In this document: in pieces, positions 1 through 12,300 of the stretch
How the letters are laid out: every line of letters starts with the position of its first letter
How positions within the stretch are numbered: the first letter of the stretch is position 1
From: Diphasiastrum complanatum
Lineage: Eukaryota; Streptophyta; Lycopodiopsida; Lycopodiales; Lycopodiaceae
Length of the DNA: 64,000 nt
Assembly (NCBI GenBank): GCA_029204225.1
Contig: CM055108.1
Location: 11,965,955-12,029,954 of the forward strand
Direction of reading: 5' to 3'
The notes under the pieces: model-generated
Databases searched by the model: none
Told to the model about the DNA's origin: nothing
Seen by the model: the letters and a program-made list of their open reading frames with translations, nothing else
Made by a program: the position numbers and the translations under genes

Positions 1-447
1 TAAGAACTCAAGAAACTAATGTAAGGTACTAATGGCGGCCAAAAATAGCAGCATACAGGCCGTACGACAGCAGCCTACCACTTTTGGAAAGCACCTAAGA
101 TCATACACACAAGCTTGAACTCAATCACTACACATTGCCAACAATGGAAGGAGAAACCAATAGAAAAATCTCTCATTAAGCAAATGAATACAATGGATCC
201 GCTCCAACCTATTTCTCTACAAAATTCAGCCTAATGTAGGTGAGAGAGATGACTCTCTCTCCTCTCTCTAGAACTTAAAACCCAATTTTAGGGCACCACT
301 GGCCTAAAATAGCCAATTTTGGCCCATATGTCCAAATGACATGATTTTGGTATCATTTCGAAGGTCCTGAAGTTTGACACTTTGCGAGCCATCAAAGGTC
401 AAGGTGTGTCTCTGTGCAGCAGCCTCTGCCTCCCTCGCAGGCTCTAC
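1..447. other. No gene recognised (left window edge)
   Basis: AT-rich sequence with a short CT-rich patch near 250-270. No reading frame here resembles a known family. It lies downstream of the minus-strand hAT relic and may be its 3' non-coding end, or host sequence. The other end of that hAT copy was not found and may be off the left edge. Confidence 0.4.
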
Positions 448-2470
448 CTAGCCATCATCATCAAGGGTCTTTGTAGCAACAGTAGTGGGTGGGGCACGGT
501 AACCATCCCCTGCGATGTCGACTGTCTTGTCTGATATGTGTGGTCATCAGAGGAGGAGGGCAAAGTCAGTAGGGAGGGGGGTAGTCTCCTCAGCATCAGG
601 ATCATCCTCAGGATCACCCCGCAGTGCACGGCGAGCAACCTCATCTGCATCAACCTCTGGCTCTGCTTTGGCTCTGGATCAGCCACGGCAACCATGTAGT
701 CATCCGGATTGACCTACACAAGTCAATCATGCGTGAGAATAGGTGAAGCAACCTGAGGGCATTCAACTGATTGCATGCCATAGCACAAAAGCAAAACGAC
801 AGAGCATAGAAATATACCTGCAACAGTAGGGCGTGTGCGCCTCCTACACTCATGTCGTCTACGATGCATCGAACCACCTGGTGTTGGTGTTGCAGTACAC
901 CAAGTCATTGCCACTCCTGCATGAGGTGGTTCCGCCTGTTCGTGTGAATAAGGCTGAACGCTGACCAGTTCCGCTCACACACGCAGGCACATCCTGCATT
1001 AATTGGCAGCCACTTAAGTGAGTTGCAGCCTTAAAGAGACAATGCGAAAACTGTTTGGATGAATGGAACTGGCGGATTAGAAAACATACCTATGACAGGA
1101 CTAGAAATGCGAGCCTCTGCAGCTGTGTCTTGTGTCTGTGCAGCATCGTAGCTCTCCCACCATGATACAGGCCTAAGCCTGTTAGCTCGCATGCGAGCAA
1201 GGTCCTCGCCGAACAGCCCTAGGACGTGCCTGAATTCGGCAACGGTGTGCGTGAGTTCAATCGAGCAAGCAAAGGGAAGTTGTCAACCATGCAAAGGTTG
1301 GCAGGGGTAGAGCAAGAGTGTACCTGAACCTCAACCTCTGATCCTCGAGCTCCTTGCAATAAACATGGTCGTTGTCCAGGAGGTGGATGTATGAGAACCA
1401 GTCCGTTGTCAGTCGCTCTGCCACAACGGATGAAGTATGTGGGCTATGCTGTGAATTGACTGGTGGAACTTCTGCCATCACCGCGCCCACAATCGCTTAA
1501 TAGGCACCAATCTGTGGAACATACCATGTGGAGGCAACAATTACATAATTGCGTGTTGCGGCACCAACACAAAATAGAGTGCAAATGGAAAGAAAGTTCG
1601 TGAGACGGAAAGAGGTATACCTGGCCGCATCCAGATCGGCGGAACGCGCAAGGGACTCGCCTATGCGAGTCCATGAACTCGTATATGAGGCTCATCGTGC
1701 ACCCCTCGCGATCAGCAAGCCTCAAAACAGAATACATGGGGTGCATGACATCCATGAGCTCCTGCATATCAAACCAGAAGGGCTCCATGAAGAGGATGTT
1801 GTGGAATGCCAAGCCCTTTGGGGTCTGGGACAGGTCCATGGCCGTGAACTATGCCGAAGTGGCCATGCGCCACAACTCCCCCTTCAGCCGGTGTAGCCGC
1901 TTGAGCATGATGAACTGGTAGGCGAAGCACGTGGGAGCAGGCTTCTTCAAATCCAGCCTGCATTGCAAAACGAGATAAGAACCACACACCAAAACGCATT
2001 CACAACCCTAAACCCTAAACCTGGAATTATTGTCATGTGCAACAGAACTGTAAATGAGCTTAAAAATAAGTAATCTCTTGCCTGCTGAATGTGCGGAAAA
2101 GGGCAGTGGTGTGGCGCTTGCGTGTGATGAAGTCCACAACTGCAAGTGCCCTCCTGAGAAGCTCACAGGAGGAGGTACAGTGAGTGTGCAGCACATGGAG
2201 TCCACACAATGGAGGGATACTCTGCCATAAGAAGATCCCCCACACCGCAACAGTTGGACACATTGTCCGTCACAACCTTTTGCCAACAGTTGATTCAATT
2301 AATGTCCAGCTTGAAAACACATTGCAATCAATTGAAAACTAATGAAACCTTTGTTAACACATTGCGTAGTAAATAATCAAGCAATCAATGTAAGAACTAG
2401 TACTTGGACAACGCGTTGTGGCCCAACCTCCTGTATCGCCTAGCGGATGATGTCGTAGATGTACTCCGCC
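448..2470 (-). pseudogene. hAT transposase relic, copy 1 (N-terminus missing)
   Basis: Decayed transposase of the plant hAT superfamily (DUF659 plus hAT dimerisation region) read on the minus strand in several frames. Near 2460-2405 is a DUF659-like block containing AIQEVGPQRVV; near 2275-2180 is VVTDNVSNC followed by TPCAAHSL; near 2160-2085 is DFITRKRHTTALFRTFSRQ. Near 1945-1660 come LDLKKPAPT and SVLRLADREGCTMSLIYEF, and near 985-930 is CERNWSAFSLIHTNRRN, the dimerisation motif. The same blocks occur in the same order in the second hAT copy (5509-8431). Between them are in-frame stops (for example after DIIR and after RMATSA) and frame changes, some perhaps introns. The zinc-finger N-terminal half is absent. 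The 3' end was placed at a stop at 448-450 after an acidic tail. It cannot encode active enzyme. Confidence 0.8.
2004..2021. repeat. Telobox-like CCCTAAA repeat
   Basis: About two and a half units of the plant telomere motif CCCTAAA in tandem, inside a probable intron of the hAT relic. Short teloboxes are common in plant promoters and introns, so nothing telomeric is implied. Confidence 0.7.
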
Positions 2471-2497
2471 GTGTGCACTCTCCCGCAAATCCTCTCT

Positions 2498-2640
2498 CAC
2501 TCACCCACACACACACACAAAATCCTCACACACACACACACACATGCACACACAAACCATCACACACACACCCATCACCATCTTTCACACACACAAATCA
2601 CAACACACACAGACACCCACATGCATATACACACACCCTC
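2498..2640. repeat. Impure CA/CACA microsatellite
   Basis: Run of ACAC and CTCAC steps, interrupted throughout. It leads into a pure CT tract. Reading frames across it are artefacts. Confidence 0.9.
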
Positions 2641-2673
2641 TCACTCACCATATCTCTCCCTCTCTCTCACTCA

Positions 2674-2675
<2 letters not shown>

Positions 2676-2730
<55 letters not shown>
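2676..2730. repeat. (CT)n microsatellite
   Basis: About 55 bp of nearly pure CT. It sits between the hAT coding relic and a GC-rich terminal region, so it belongs to or invaded that element. Confidence 0.95.
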
Positions 2731-2732
<2 letters not shown>

Positions 2733-2734
2733 GT

Positions 2735-3012
2735 GGGCGCCGGGTAGCGCGGTCTGCTGCCCCGCGGCCTGTTTTCCTGTTTGTTTTTTTATGTGTCCGG
2801 GTCCCAAACGCATCTACGTCTGGACGCGTCCAGCTTAAAAAATAAAATTAAATTAAAAAAAAAAATGGACGCGTCCGACCCCGTGTCCGAGGGTCGGACG
2901 CAGACGTGAAATGGTCGCGCCCGGCCCGGACGCGCATGTCTGATATAATATATCTGAGAAGCGTCCCATTCCAGAACGCAGCGTTTGGGGAGCGTTCCGG
3001 ATCGAAACGCTG
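2735..3012. repeat. GC-rich palindromic terminal region, probably of hAT copy 1
   Basis: CpG-rich block with stacked inverted repeats: the 12-bp palindrome TGGACGCGTCCA at 2821-2832; arms GCGTCCGACCC / GGGTCGGACGC at 2871-2881 and 2891-2901; arms CAGCGTTT / AAACGCTG at 2979-2986 and 3005-3012. The second hAT copy has comparable palindrome-rich ends, so this is probably the 5' terminal and subterminal region of hAT copy 1. An end reading CAGCG inward from 3012 would fit hAT ends, but no 8-bp duplication partner was found. Confidence 0.5.
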
Positions 3013-3279
3013 CAAAAGAAAAATTTGTTGTTTCTTTTGGAAATTATTTTGGAAACATGTGTGGAGTGGGGAAAAACAACATATAGCCATGTAAACAAAA
3101 AATTCAAAGACATTGTAAATTTGCAAAGCAGATTAACTACTTACTAACCTGCATAAAGTCAAAGCAAAACAAAAACCACATTACTTCAAGAGGGCTATCC
3201 ATAATCACATTGACAATCTTAGAATCCACATTTCTGTGAACAAAAGAAAAACAAAACTTTAGCATGGCCTTTCTGACAC

Positions 3280-3345
3280 CTTATTTCTAGTGAGGCCTCC
3301 CAAGGAAAATGCCCCCACCGCATCTAATGCAGCCAAAACAGATAC
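3280..3345 (-). CDS. PEX22: PEX22 exon 6
   Basis: Twenty-two codons between acceptor TCTTCAG and donor [24 protein letters not shown] and TRNK. It fits the PEX22 segment following DDESE. The family continues with a Phe-Cys-Ser motif and a C-terminal tail. Downstream, an acceptor at 3149 would give only VSK and a stop, and the 3232-3180 stretch gives no family match, so the end of the gene is unresolved. Confidence 0.72.
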
Positions 3346-6300
3346 CTGAAGAAAAAATGTGAAACAGGAGGTGACACACTCCATCAAGCAAAGTAAGCAA
3401 CTAGATGCTCATGGAAAGTAGATTAAAACTTACAATATTCACTACTTTCTAGCACAGCAAATTCCCTAACTATTGCTTTCACATGTGCATGTTAAGTATT
3501 ACCTCACTCTCGTCATCCAGTACTTTGGCAAAAATGTACATGTCACAAGCCCCTGTAAGTTCCAATAGGACTTCAACAACATGAGGTCGCACCACCGCAT
3601 GCTTCTGATAAATAGCCAAAATGTTTGTGCATTCATGTCAATTTCTGCTGGTTTTAGACATGAAGTGATTGAGGACAAATATAAAAAATTCAAGAATACC
3701 CAATTTGCAGAGATCAGCACTGTATACCTGGAGTTCTTCCGCAGAAGTTTCTTCGAGAATTATACCAAGTAATTGACAGGTCACCTGGTCAGCATATCAG
3801 ATGGTCAACTTTCAAACTAATGGTCTAGTATCATAAGAGTGACTTCTCACTAAAAATGCTTGCAAAGGCATTTGATTCCTTAGGCCCCGTTTATACACAA
3901 CAAACTAACGACAAATTCGATGCTCATGGTTCTTACAAAACTGATATGGCAGATTTTTGTTGCAATACAACTATCTTGTCCCCTCAACATCAATTACGAA
4001 TCTCACTAGGCATACCTTCCTACCACCCAGTAATTGTTGCCGGACTAGTTGAGCTAGTGACACCTGCCACAAAAAGTTGGACATGATTATTCCTTTCTAA
4101 TAGTACAAAAATCAAGGAGCAGCAGAATTGGCATAATTTCTCAATGTCAGATAAAGCAAAAAATGACACTTCATGAAGCCCTTTACAAAAAGGTAACGAA
4201 GTTGTAAACAAAACCACCAAAAATAGTTAGGAAATGAAGCCACTGGATAGAGATCTGCAATTTACACCATCCCAAACGAAGGAAATTGAAAGCTCTGAGG
4301 AACCAGGACAACCGCTGACTAGATCTAAATCTCCTTATTTCTTTCTATTTTGCAAGAGATCCATAAATAAGCAAGAGATACAAGAAATGTCTTCTTATGA
4401 AAATGAAAATATACGCCAAGAATCCGACAGGGAAATACTAATTTAAAGCATAAAATTTATATATATTCCAGCCATAGTGGCACGTGGTACCACCATTATG
4501 GTACCGCGGTACCATAATGGTGGTACCGCGGTTATGGTGCCACCCTCAGACCAGCGGTACCAGGGCGGCACCACAATAACAATATTTTTTATTTTTATTT
4601 TTTTTCTAATAAAAACCCCTTTTAATAGGCTAATTCAGGGTAAAAAATTCAGAAAAAAAAAGGGTTTAGGATTTAGAAAAAAGGGGTTACTGTACAGGGG
4701 ATTGTACAGGGGACTGTACAGGGGGCACTGTGGGAGAGCAAACCTTGGGGTCAATGGGAGTGCAGCATGTGGGGGAGCAACAAATCCGGACTTGGTACAC
4801 CGTCACATGGACACTGTGGGGGAACAGACCACGGACCCAATCGGAGTGCAGCATGTGGGGGAGCAATACATGGGGCAGGTATAGTAGCACATGGGATCAT
4901 CAACAACTGCAAATGGGGAAACAGGTTGTGGGGTTAAATAGGCACTCACGAGGCTGTGAGAGGCATTGTGAGAGGCTGTGAGAGAGAGCCAGTGAGAGGC
5001 TGTGAGAGAGAGGCATTGTGAGAGGCATTGTGAGAGGCTGTGTCACAAACCCAGTAAGAGGCTGTGAGAGGGAGGCTGTGAAAGAGCCAGTGAGAGCCAT
5101 TGAGAGGTTTGGATGAGCAGATCGAAATGAATTTCGCGCGACGGTAGCTCATCATGGTTAGGAAAGGGCTGCCCGTCGTCGGGCTAACCAGGAGGCAGCT
5201 CGGGCTAACCGGGAGGCAGAGCGAGAGCGACAGAACTATGCACCTGACGAGGGCGAGGAGTCTGTGGAGGATCCGTAGGAATGTTTAGAATGGATAGGAT
5301 CCAGCAGTATGTGGCTGGCTGTTGTTATGTAATTTTCGGCATAAGATGAGGCAACCTTTAGTGTTTAACACAGTGTAAAGAACAGCCCCAGCCGTATGTG
5401 GCGGGATACGTATTGTTATTTTGATACCACTGTTGAATTAATGTTCAATGTGTTTTTGTGCAACGCATGCCTGGTGTAATGCAGTGTAATATGTGTGTTT
5501 ATGAAATGCTATACAACCCGAATGGGCTCATCCTCATGCTGATCATCCTCTGACACTGGCTCATCTGCCTCGTACAATGGAGGCTCTGTGTGTTCAAGCC
5601 CAAGCTCTCTCTCTCTCTCATCTCGACAAGCTCCCTCTCTCTCTCTCTGCTATAAGCTGTGTGCCCAGGTCATCTGCAGGCATGGGATGGGTGCTGTCCG
5701 TAGGCAAGTCAACCTGGCGCTCCAAATCAGATATCTTCGTCTGCAAGGTTAAAAATTTGCATGTCAGAGAGACAATTTGATCAAGAAACGAAACCAACGT
5801 ACAACTCGTCAACCAACATGCTCTAGGAGAATAGCTAATCACCTGCAATGCGCTCGTAATGGTCGAAAGTCTCCTGGCGAGGCGTGCGTTGGTGCTACAG
5901 AACAACCGCTCCAACTGACTCACTGATAGCCTATTTCTTCTCCTCGTGTGAATGAGTGCCCATGTGCTCCAGTTGCGCTCACACACGGAAGCAGCGCAGT
6001 CCTCTGGTACGTGCATTGGAATGCTTCGGCACATATGCACGGGTGGAACGTCAACGAAACACGGCAATGGAGGATAAAATGAGATGCATACCTGAGAAAG
6101 GACACGCAGTGCAAGACGCTGTATAGATGGATAGGTGCTACCGAACATGGTCCACCAGGTAAGAAGCTGCCTCCTCTCTGGATCCTGAGCAGCGAGGTGG
6201 CCGAACGTGCCCATGCTGAAACAAAATGCAGCGAGCTCCTCCATGAGCCTGATAGGATCCAAACCTATGTGCGGACCCACTTTGTGAATGTACTGAGCCT

Positions 6301-9300
6301 CGAGCTCCCTGTCTGCGATCTGTGTCGGAGAGAGGAAGAGGGGATGCAGTATGTGTGCAACGTTGTGGATACTCCTGTGGAAGTAGTTCCACCGCATCTC
6401 CCAGATGACCTTCAGCTCCGTCATCCTGCAGGTGAGAGGCATGTTAAAACCCGAGCATTACGAAAAAACGTAACATTGACAGAAAAACAAGCTAGCAACC
6501 ACTGAAAAGATAAAGACCAATTACATTATTGTTCCGCTTACCTCTCTGGCTGCAGGATGGGCAGCTGCAGGAACTGTCCGATCCGGTCCATGAGCTCATA
6601 TACCAGTCCAAGTGTCAACCCCTCATTGTCAGCCATGCGGAGCACAATGTAGAGTGGTCGAAGGAGTCCTGACAATGTCTGTGCATGCCTCCAAAACTGG
6701 TCTCCCCTCACCGTGGAAGAAAAGTGCTCCCCATCCTCAGTGTGCTGAAACGTACTGGCACACCAAAGATCACTGGCAACCATCTATAGAAGCTGTGCCT
6801 TGCACTTGATCAAACGGTCGATGACCACCAAGTCGAATGCAAAGCGTGTGGGGGCTGGCTTCTTGAGGTCCAATTGGCTGAACACCCGGAACATGGCAAG
6901 AACACACCTCTTCCTGGTGACAAAAGTCACTAGGAAGAGGGCCTCACGGACGATGGCTCTAACCCAGGGAAGTGCACCTATGTCCCCCATCAGAAGGTCT
7001 ATGTCGTGCGCTGCACAGGGGGTATGAACAATGTGAGGGAAACTCGGCCTCTAGCAATACACCCATCTGAATGCAATTCGTGGCATTGTCTGTCACCACC
7101 GTGACGACATGTTGTGGGCCTATGGACAGGATGGAAGACCTGATGACATCAACCATGAACTTTGCAGATATAACTCTCCCCCCCCTGCTGCAATCCACAG
7201 CCCTCAAAAATTGTGTGCCCATGTAGCTGGAGACCAATATGTTGAGGATCGGCCTCCTCCTGACATCAGTCCAGCCATCGGACATAATGCTGCAACCGTA
7301 AGTGGCCCAGTGGCGACGTAGAGGCTCCATCTCTCTAGACAATGACTCGACCCTATCCCTCAGCATGTGTGTACGGACAACCTCTGAACTAGGGACTCTC
7401 CAAGTAGGGCTGACAGACTGTGCAAGGCGGAAGGCCCTTCTGAAGGGCTCAGAGTCGGTGATGGCAAATGGAAGGTTCAGCTCATAAATCAGACTGGCCA
7501 CGGCCTGTGTGGCCTCTCTATCCATGTGCGGTTGATGCGCGCCGCAAATGCTCTGTTGCCTAAGAACTCTCCCAGCTGGGCGACGGGTAGCGGACCTCCA
7601 GCACGGTGCACCAAACGTGATGGGAATGGATGATGACACGACAGGCTGGGCACTAGCGGATGCATCAGCTGTAGACGTGGAATGGGGAGAGTGGGATGCA
7701 CTGGCCGGGATGGGTGCAGCAGCATAAGTGGGGTACACTGGTGGAGGGGGGACATCTGGCATGGGATACGAAAACTGCTGGCTAGGGAGGTCATCCGGAT
7801 GGGAAGGGAGGGAGGAAGGGATCTCCTCAACATCCTGGAAGGCCTCGTCACTGGCATCCTGGGTCTGCTCCTGCTCGAGCTGTGGAGAGTCCATGAGAAA
7901 GTCGTAAACTGGGGGAGTGCGAGCAACAGTAGGTGGTGGTGGAACCACCCTGGCACCTGGCGGACACGATAGGACGGGATCCACCGGAATGGGTGCAGAT
8001 GGGGGTGCGTGTGGCGGAACTGTCTGAGGGGGGTGAGGGGCAAAGGGACTGGACGAGGATGCACTCCCTCTCCTCGTGCGTGCCAACCAAGCAGGCAGCA
8101 ACTCGGGGTCAACCACATAAGGCGCGGTGCAAAACCGAAGAACACCCTCCGAAATGGTGTTCTCCCCCGCCACAAGACGTGGCCCGTAGGTGTCCAGAAG
8201 TTGCTGCCTAACGGGAACGGACATGCTGGCACAGGGGGCAGCATTCAGTGTGCCACCATCTTTGGCGCGTGCACCGAGTAGGTGGCCTTTAAGGCGAGTG
8301 AGGGTGGCAACGAACTCGGCCAGGCAATATCGACAGCGCACGATCTTTGCACCGGACTTGTTGGACATGTCGGGAACCCGCCTGACAATGTCCACCTCGT
8401 CCCACAGATCGGCATGGTTTGAATGCACCATTTCTGTAGAGGGAATCGTGAGTGCGATGGGAGGCGGGAGGCTGGAAAAACCACAACAAAGGCCGAAATA
8501 GCAATAGCAGGGGAGGAAGCGATCAGTGCAACGCGAAGACAGGAGAGAGATGAAGCGAGGGGGGGGATTAGGTTAAAAATATATATATTAATATATTAAA
8601 TATTAAAAAATATTAAATATTGTGGTACCGCGGATCAGTATGGATCCGCGGTACTACAGTGGATCTGCGGTACCGGGATCCGCGGATCCTGGTACCGCTG
8701 GATCTATGATTCCAGCAAATACATTGCCTAAAGAAGACTCTACCAACGAACAAATTGAGAAAAAAATTGGAGTGAACCTCAAAAGGAGCAGATGCCTCTG
8801 GAATCGTGCCACTTCGTTGAGTTGGTTGCATAATACCCTTCGTCACTGCTGTTGAAGTTCCAATAGCAGCACCTTCTGGAGCAGAAAACGTTGAAGAGAT
8901 ATGCTCAGGCTTTTGTATTTTCTTTCTGCGACGAGCTAGTACCTTGACATATTTCCATGTGCAAAGCAACGCAATAGCCAAACCCGCAATAGCTCCCAAG
9001 GAGCTTGTATTCTATCATAACAAGCGATTTTTCATCAAATTAACATCCACAAAATAATTAATACTAGTCCCTGTGCATACTAGTCCCATCGTGTCTCCAT
9101 CAAATGCCTTAGCACTTATTCTCTTTTAAAATCTTTCACATGCTAATATTTTCATCAAAATTCTTCTTCAAAGGTAGCAAGCTATAATTGCAAAAGTGAA
9201 ATCGTTTCTACCACATAGCAGAAAATAATCTATTTTCAAGCTCGAAAATCCAGCTTTTTAAAAATGAACTACTGATCTGGCACACACGCTTTACCTTTTC

Positions 9301-12300
9301 ATTGGAGTAAACATATTAAAGCAGAAAACTGTAAACTGTTAGCAGAATAATGTGAAACTATAGACACATTAAAGACCATCAAACAAGGAGGGCCACAGCT
9401 ATTACAAGAACGATCTGAGGGATGTCATGAAACAGGCACTCAACATTTATTCCCTTAACAAAAAATTTCAGGTCCTTTCATGCATATTGTGTTCCCATCA
9501 TTTGATCTTGCTGATAATCATAATACTTTTTCTCTCACAGAAATACAGGTGAAGGAAAGTACAGGCATCCATTGCTACTATGGTTACTGGTATCCTCTAG
9601 ACCAAAAGTCTAATCTAAGGTCCTCACTTCAACTTCATGTCAACAGCACAGTATTAACTATCTATTTCGATTATTATCAAAGAGGTAAATTAAAACCTCA
9701 TTACGTATGTCTCCACCAGCGCTTGATGGATTCAATTCTCCATTTCCTGGATAATTTGTCAAACTTGACTTGATGTACCTCTTACATCTTTTACTTTTTC
9801 AAAATTGAACTCCTGCACAATTACCCACCCTAAAGCTTTACACTGCCAATACCGTACACTTAGATAGCCTGTCCAAATCTGATGCGTGAAAACTATCTAT
9901 TTGCAAAACTTTAGTGCCACTAACTTTTGAACCTTCAAAGGCAGAATCCTCCATTCGACAAAGGTGGGTTCACTTTACTCTTACTACTACTTTTTCTCAT
10001 CATCTTGAGTAGAGCAAACAAAAGAGATGCCAATCAGCTATGATCACAATACGATTATAGCATAAAACAAGAACAAATATTGTAATTTGTAAATCATGAG
10101 CAGCTGGCAAATCTCCAACTAAGAATACTCAATGAGCATCAATGACAATCATTGGCTGATCCCCAATCTAGGATTAGCTATGAGTCTCCTACAAATAACT
10201 CACCAAATCATAGGCTAATAATGAATGAATGTATCTATCTCCTGTATATACTCTACTTCAAAATGCTAATATGGAAATATACATAATGGCAAAAGCACCA
10301 GAAGTAGTGCGCCCTCTTCTAATGGGCCCACGTTGTCCTGTGACTAAAAAGTAATAACTGGAGCAGCTGACTAAAGCAATATGTCTTGGAATTAAAGGAT
10401 TGGGTCTTCAGCCCAAATTATCAAGAAAAGCATAAATGTGTTGAAACTTGAGTCTCTAATAGGCACTGCAAAATTTGAATCCAAAACTTGATCCTTTTGG
10501 GGTACTGTCTTGGTTGCTTATTATAGTTCGAATGAATCTTGATTCTTTGGCTTTCAAATCTATTCGAATCTCCATTCCAATATGTCTAGATTTTTTTTTA
10601 AACCTTACCCCTTTTTTCCTTTTTTTTATTTTTATTTTTTTACTTTGAGATTTTTTTAGGGATCTTTTATATCTTTTGGCAAGAGTTCACTCACTTCAGC
10701 CTTCTGAAGAACTTACAATTCAAATCAAATCTCAATTCAAATAACCTGGAAAATATGATGTTTATATTTGTTGAACTTTAACAGAGGCTTTTCATTATCA
10801 CTAAGTGCTAGTAGTGTAGAGCATGAAAAACTCATGCTACGGCTTCTACAAAAAATAGCATTCCCTCTCACATGCATAGAAAAGTTTCATTGGAGTCCCT
10901 CAAAGATAATTTCATCAGCTAATTGTTATTTAGCTTGCTTAGTTACACATTTTTTTTAATTCATAGCATTCTATTGTGGTTTTGTATAGTTTTATTTGGT
11001 CCCATAGCCTGTTGGCCTCAAAGGACATTAATGATTAATTAAGATTCTTAGCCCATTGTATAAGTGTCACATGTGTATTGTCCAATGTGTCAACTTGGAT
11101 AACCAAAGTAGCGTTATCTTTTTTCATACTCCAACCATTCTCGATTTATGTACTCTTGTGACTCAGCATCTACTCACTATTGTACATCTTCGAGGACATA
11201 GCCATGGTTTGGAGAGTGATGTGTTCATGGTAGCTTGCAATTTCTCCTAAAACGTCCTCATACGGAACGTGTATAGTGCTTTCTCCATAAAATTTCATTT
11301 TCAAAGCAAGGACAGGTCCTACTTTTGACAATTTCAATGATAGGACAGCAAATACGAGATTGCCATTCAAGATGTATAGACAGATCCTTTACATATCCAT
11401 GCATGCGTCACGTAGGAGATTCATATTCAAAGAGCATCTAGAGATGATCATGTTACATCTTATAATAGTACTTGGGTGAGTCTCATGAGCAGTCATCTAC
11501 AATGGCGTTTCCAAATAGGTTGTCCTTGGGAGATTTCATGTGCCATCCACATAGTGGAGGACATAGCATAACTGACTATCTTATGGGGTCATCGTCTTTC
11601 ATTTTGCACATATCAAATATCATTGTTTCCCATACGACCTTGGCACCACCATCAATCCCCTACCCCATGCATCCCATACCTGCCATGCTCCACATTACTC
11701 TTTATGTATATCCCAGGTTCTGCTTGACAAAAACTCACGACATTCCCTATTGCTTCATATGCCACATGATAAGCCATTGGATGTCCCAGCCAAGTTTCTC
11801 ATCTCCGTCCTCAACACAGCTGCCTCCATGTCCTTCCCTACTAAGCTATATAAAGAGAAATCTTGCCATACATTCCCACGTAACACATGCTATGATGAGG
11901 AGAGTCATCACTTACACCTCCAAGTTATCCAAACGCAAATATCCTCTCCCCATCTCCATCGTCAAGATCCTTCTGGCATGAGGCAAATGTTAGAGTTAAT
12001 GTTCACATTAGTACCCCTAATGTTATCATCTAGGTTAATTAGGATTATTGGGTCATGCCTACGTGCTGATTCTGGGGGCCCTTACCTATATTAAGTAAAA
12101 ATCTAGTTAGACTATAGTTAGACAACTTCGAGATTCTAGTGCTTGATTTGGAGCACAAGATATTGCTATAGATAGGTGTTCGTGCTTTTACCATATGTAG
12201 ACATTAATTAGGCTATTGCTTTTGCTTTTGACATAGACCAAAGTCTATAAGGTAGTGCGCCCTACCTCATTTGCAATGGGACATAGTTGGAGTTTCCATC

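Larger units (their letters stand above)
4473..8708 (-). mobile_element. Complete hAT DNA transposon in PEX22 intron 2
   Basis: A 4,236-bp class II element bounded by perfect 8-bp duplications (attccagc). Both ends read CATAG inward and are followed by GGTACC-rich subterminal sequence, so the terminal inverted repeats are short and imperfect. Inside is a minus-strand hAT transposase gene (5509-8431), a microsatellite and minisatellite zone (4691-5105) and AT-rich stretches next to each subterminal block. Removing the element leaves a PEX22 intron of about 470 bp. The coding region has at least one frameshift and one stop, so this copy would depend on another source of transposase. Confidence 0.85.

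Noticed and set aside
2404-2845. Long plus-strand frames of His/Thr and Ser/Leu dipeptides
   Set aside because: They are translations of CA and CT microsatellites beginning inside the antisense hAT relic.
3180-3232. Candidate PEX22 exon 7 after acceptor TTCACAG
   Set aside because: The implied intron would be only about 46 bp, and no frame resembles the PEX22 C-terminus.
8744-8777. Longer version of PEX22 exon 2 using a GTAGAG donor
   Set aside because: It puts the exon one base out of phase with exon 3; kept only as an alternative.
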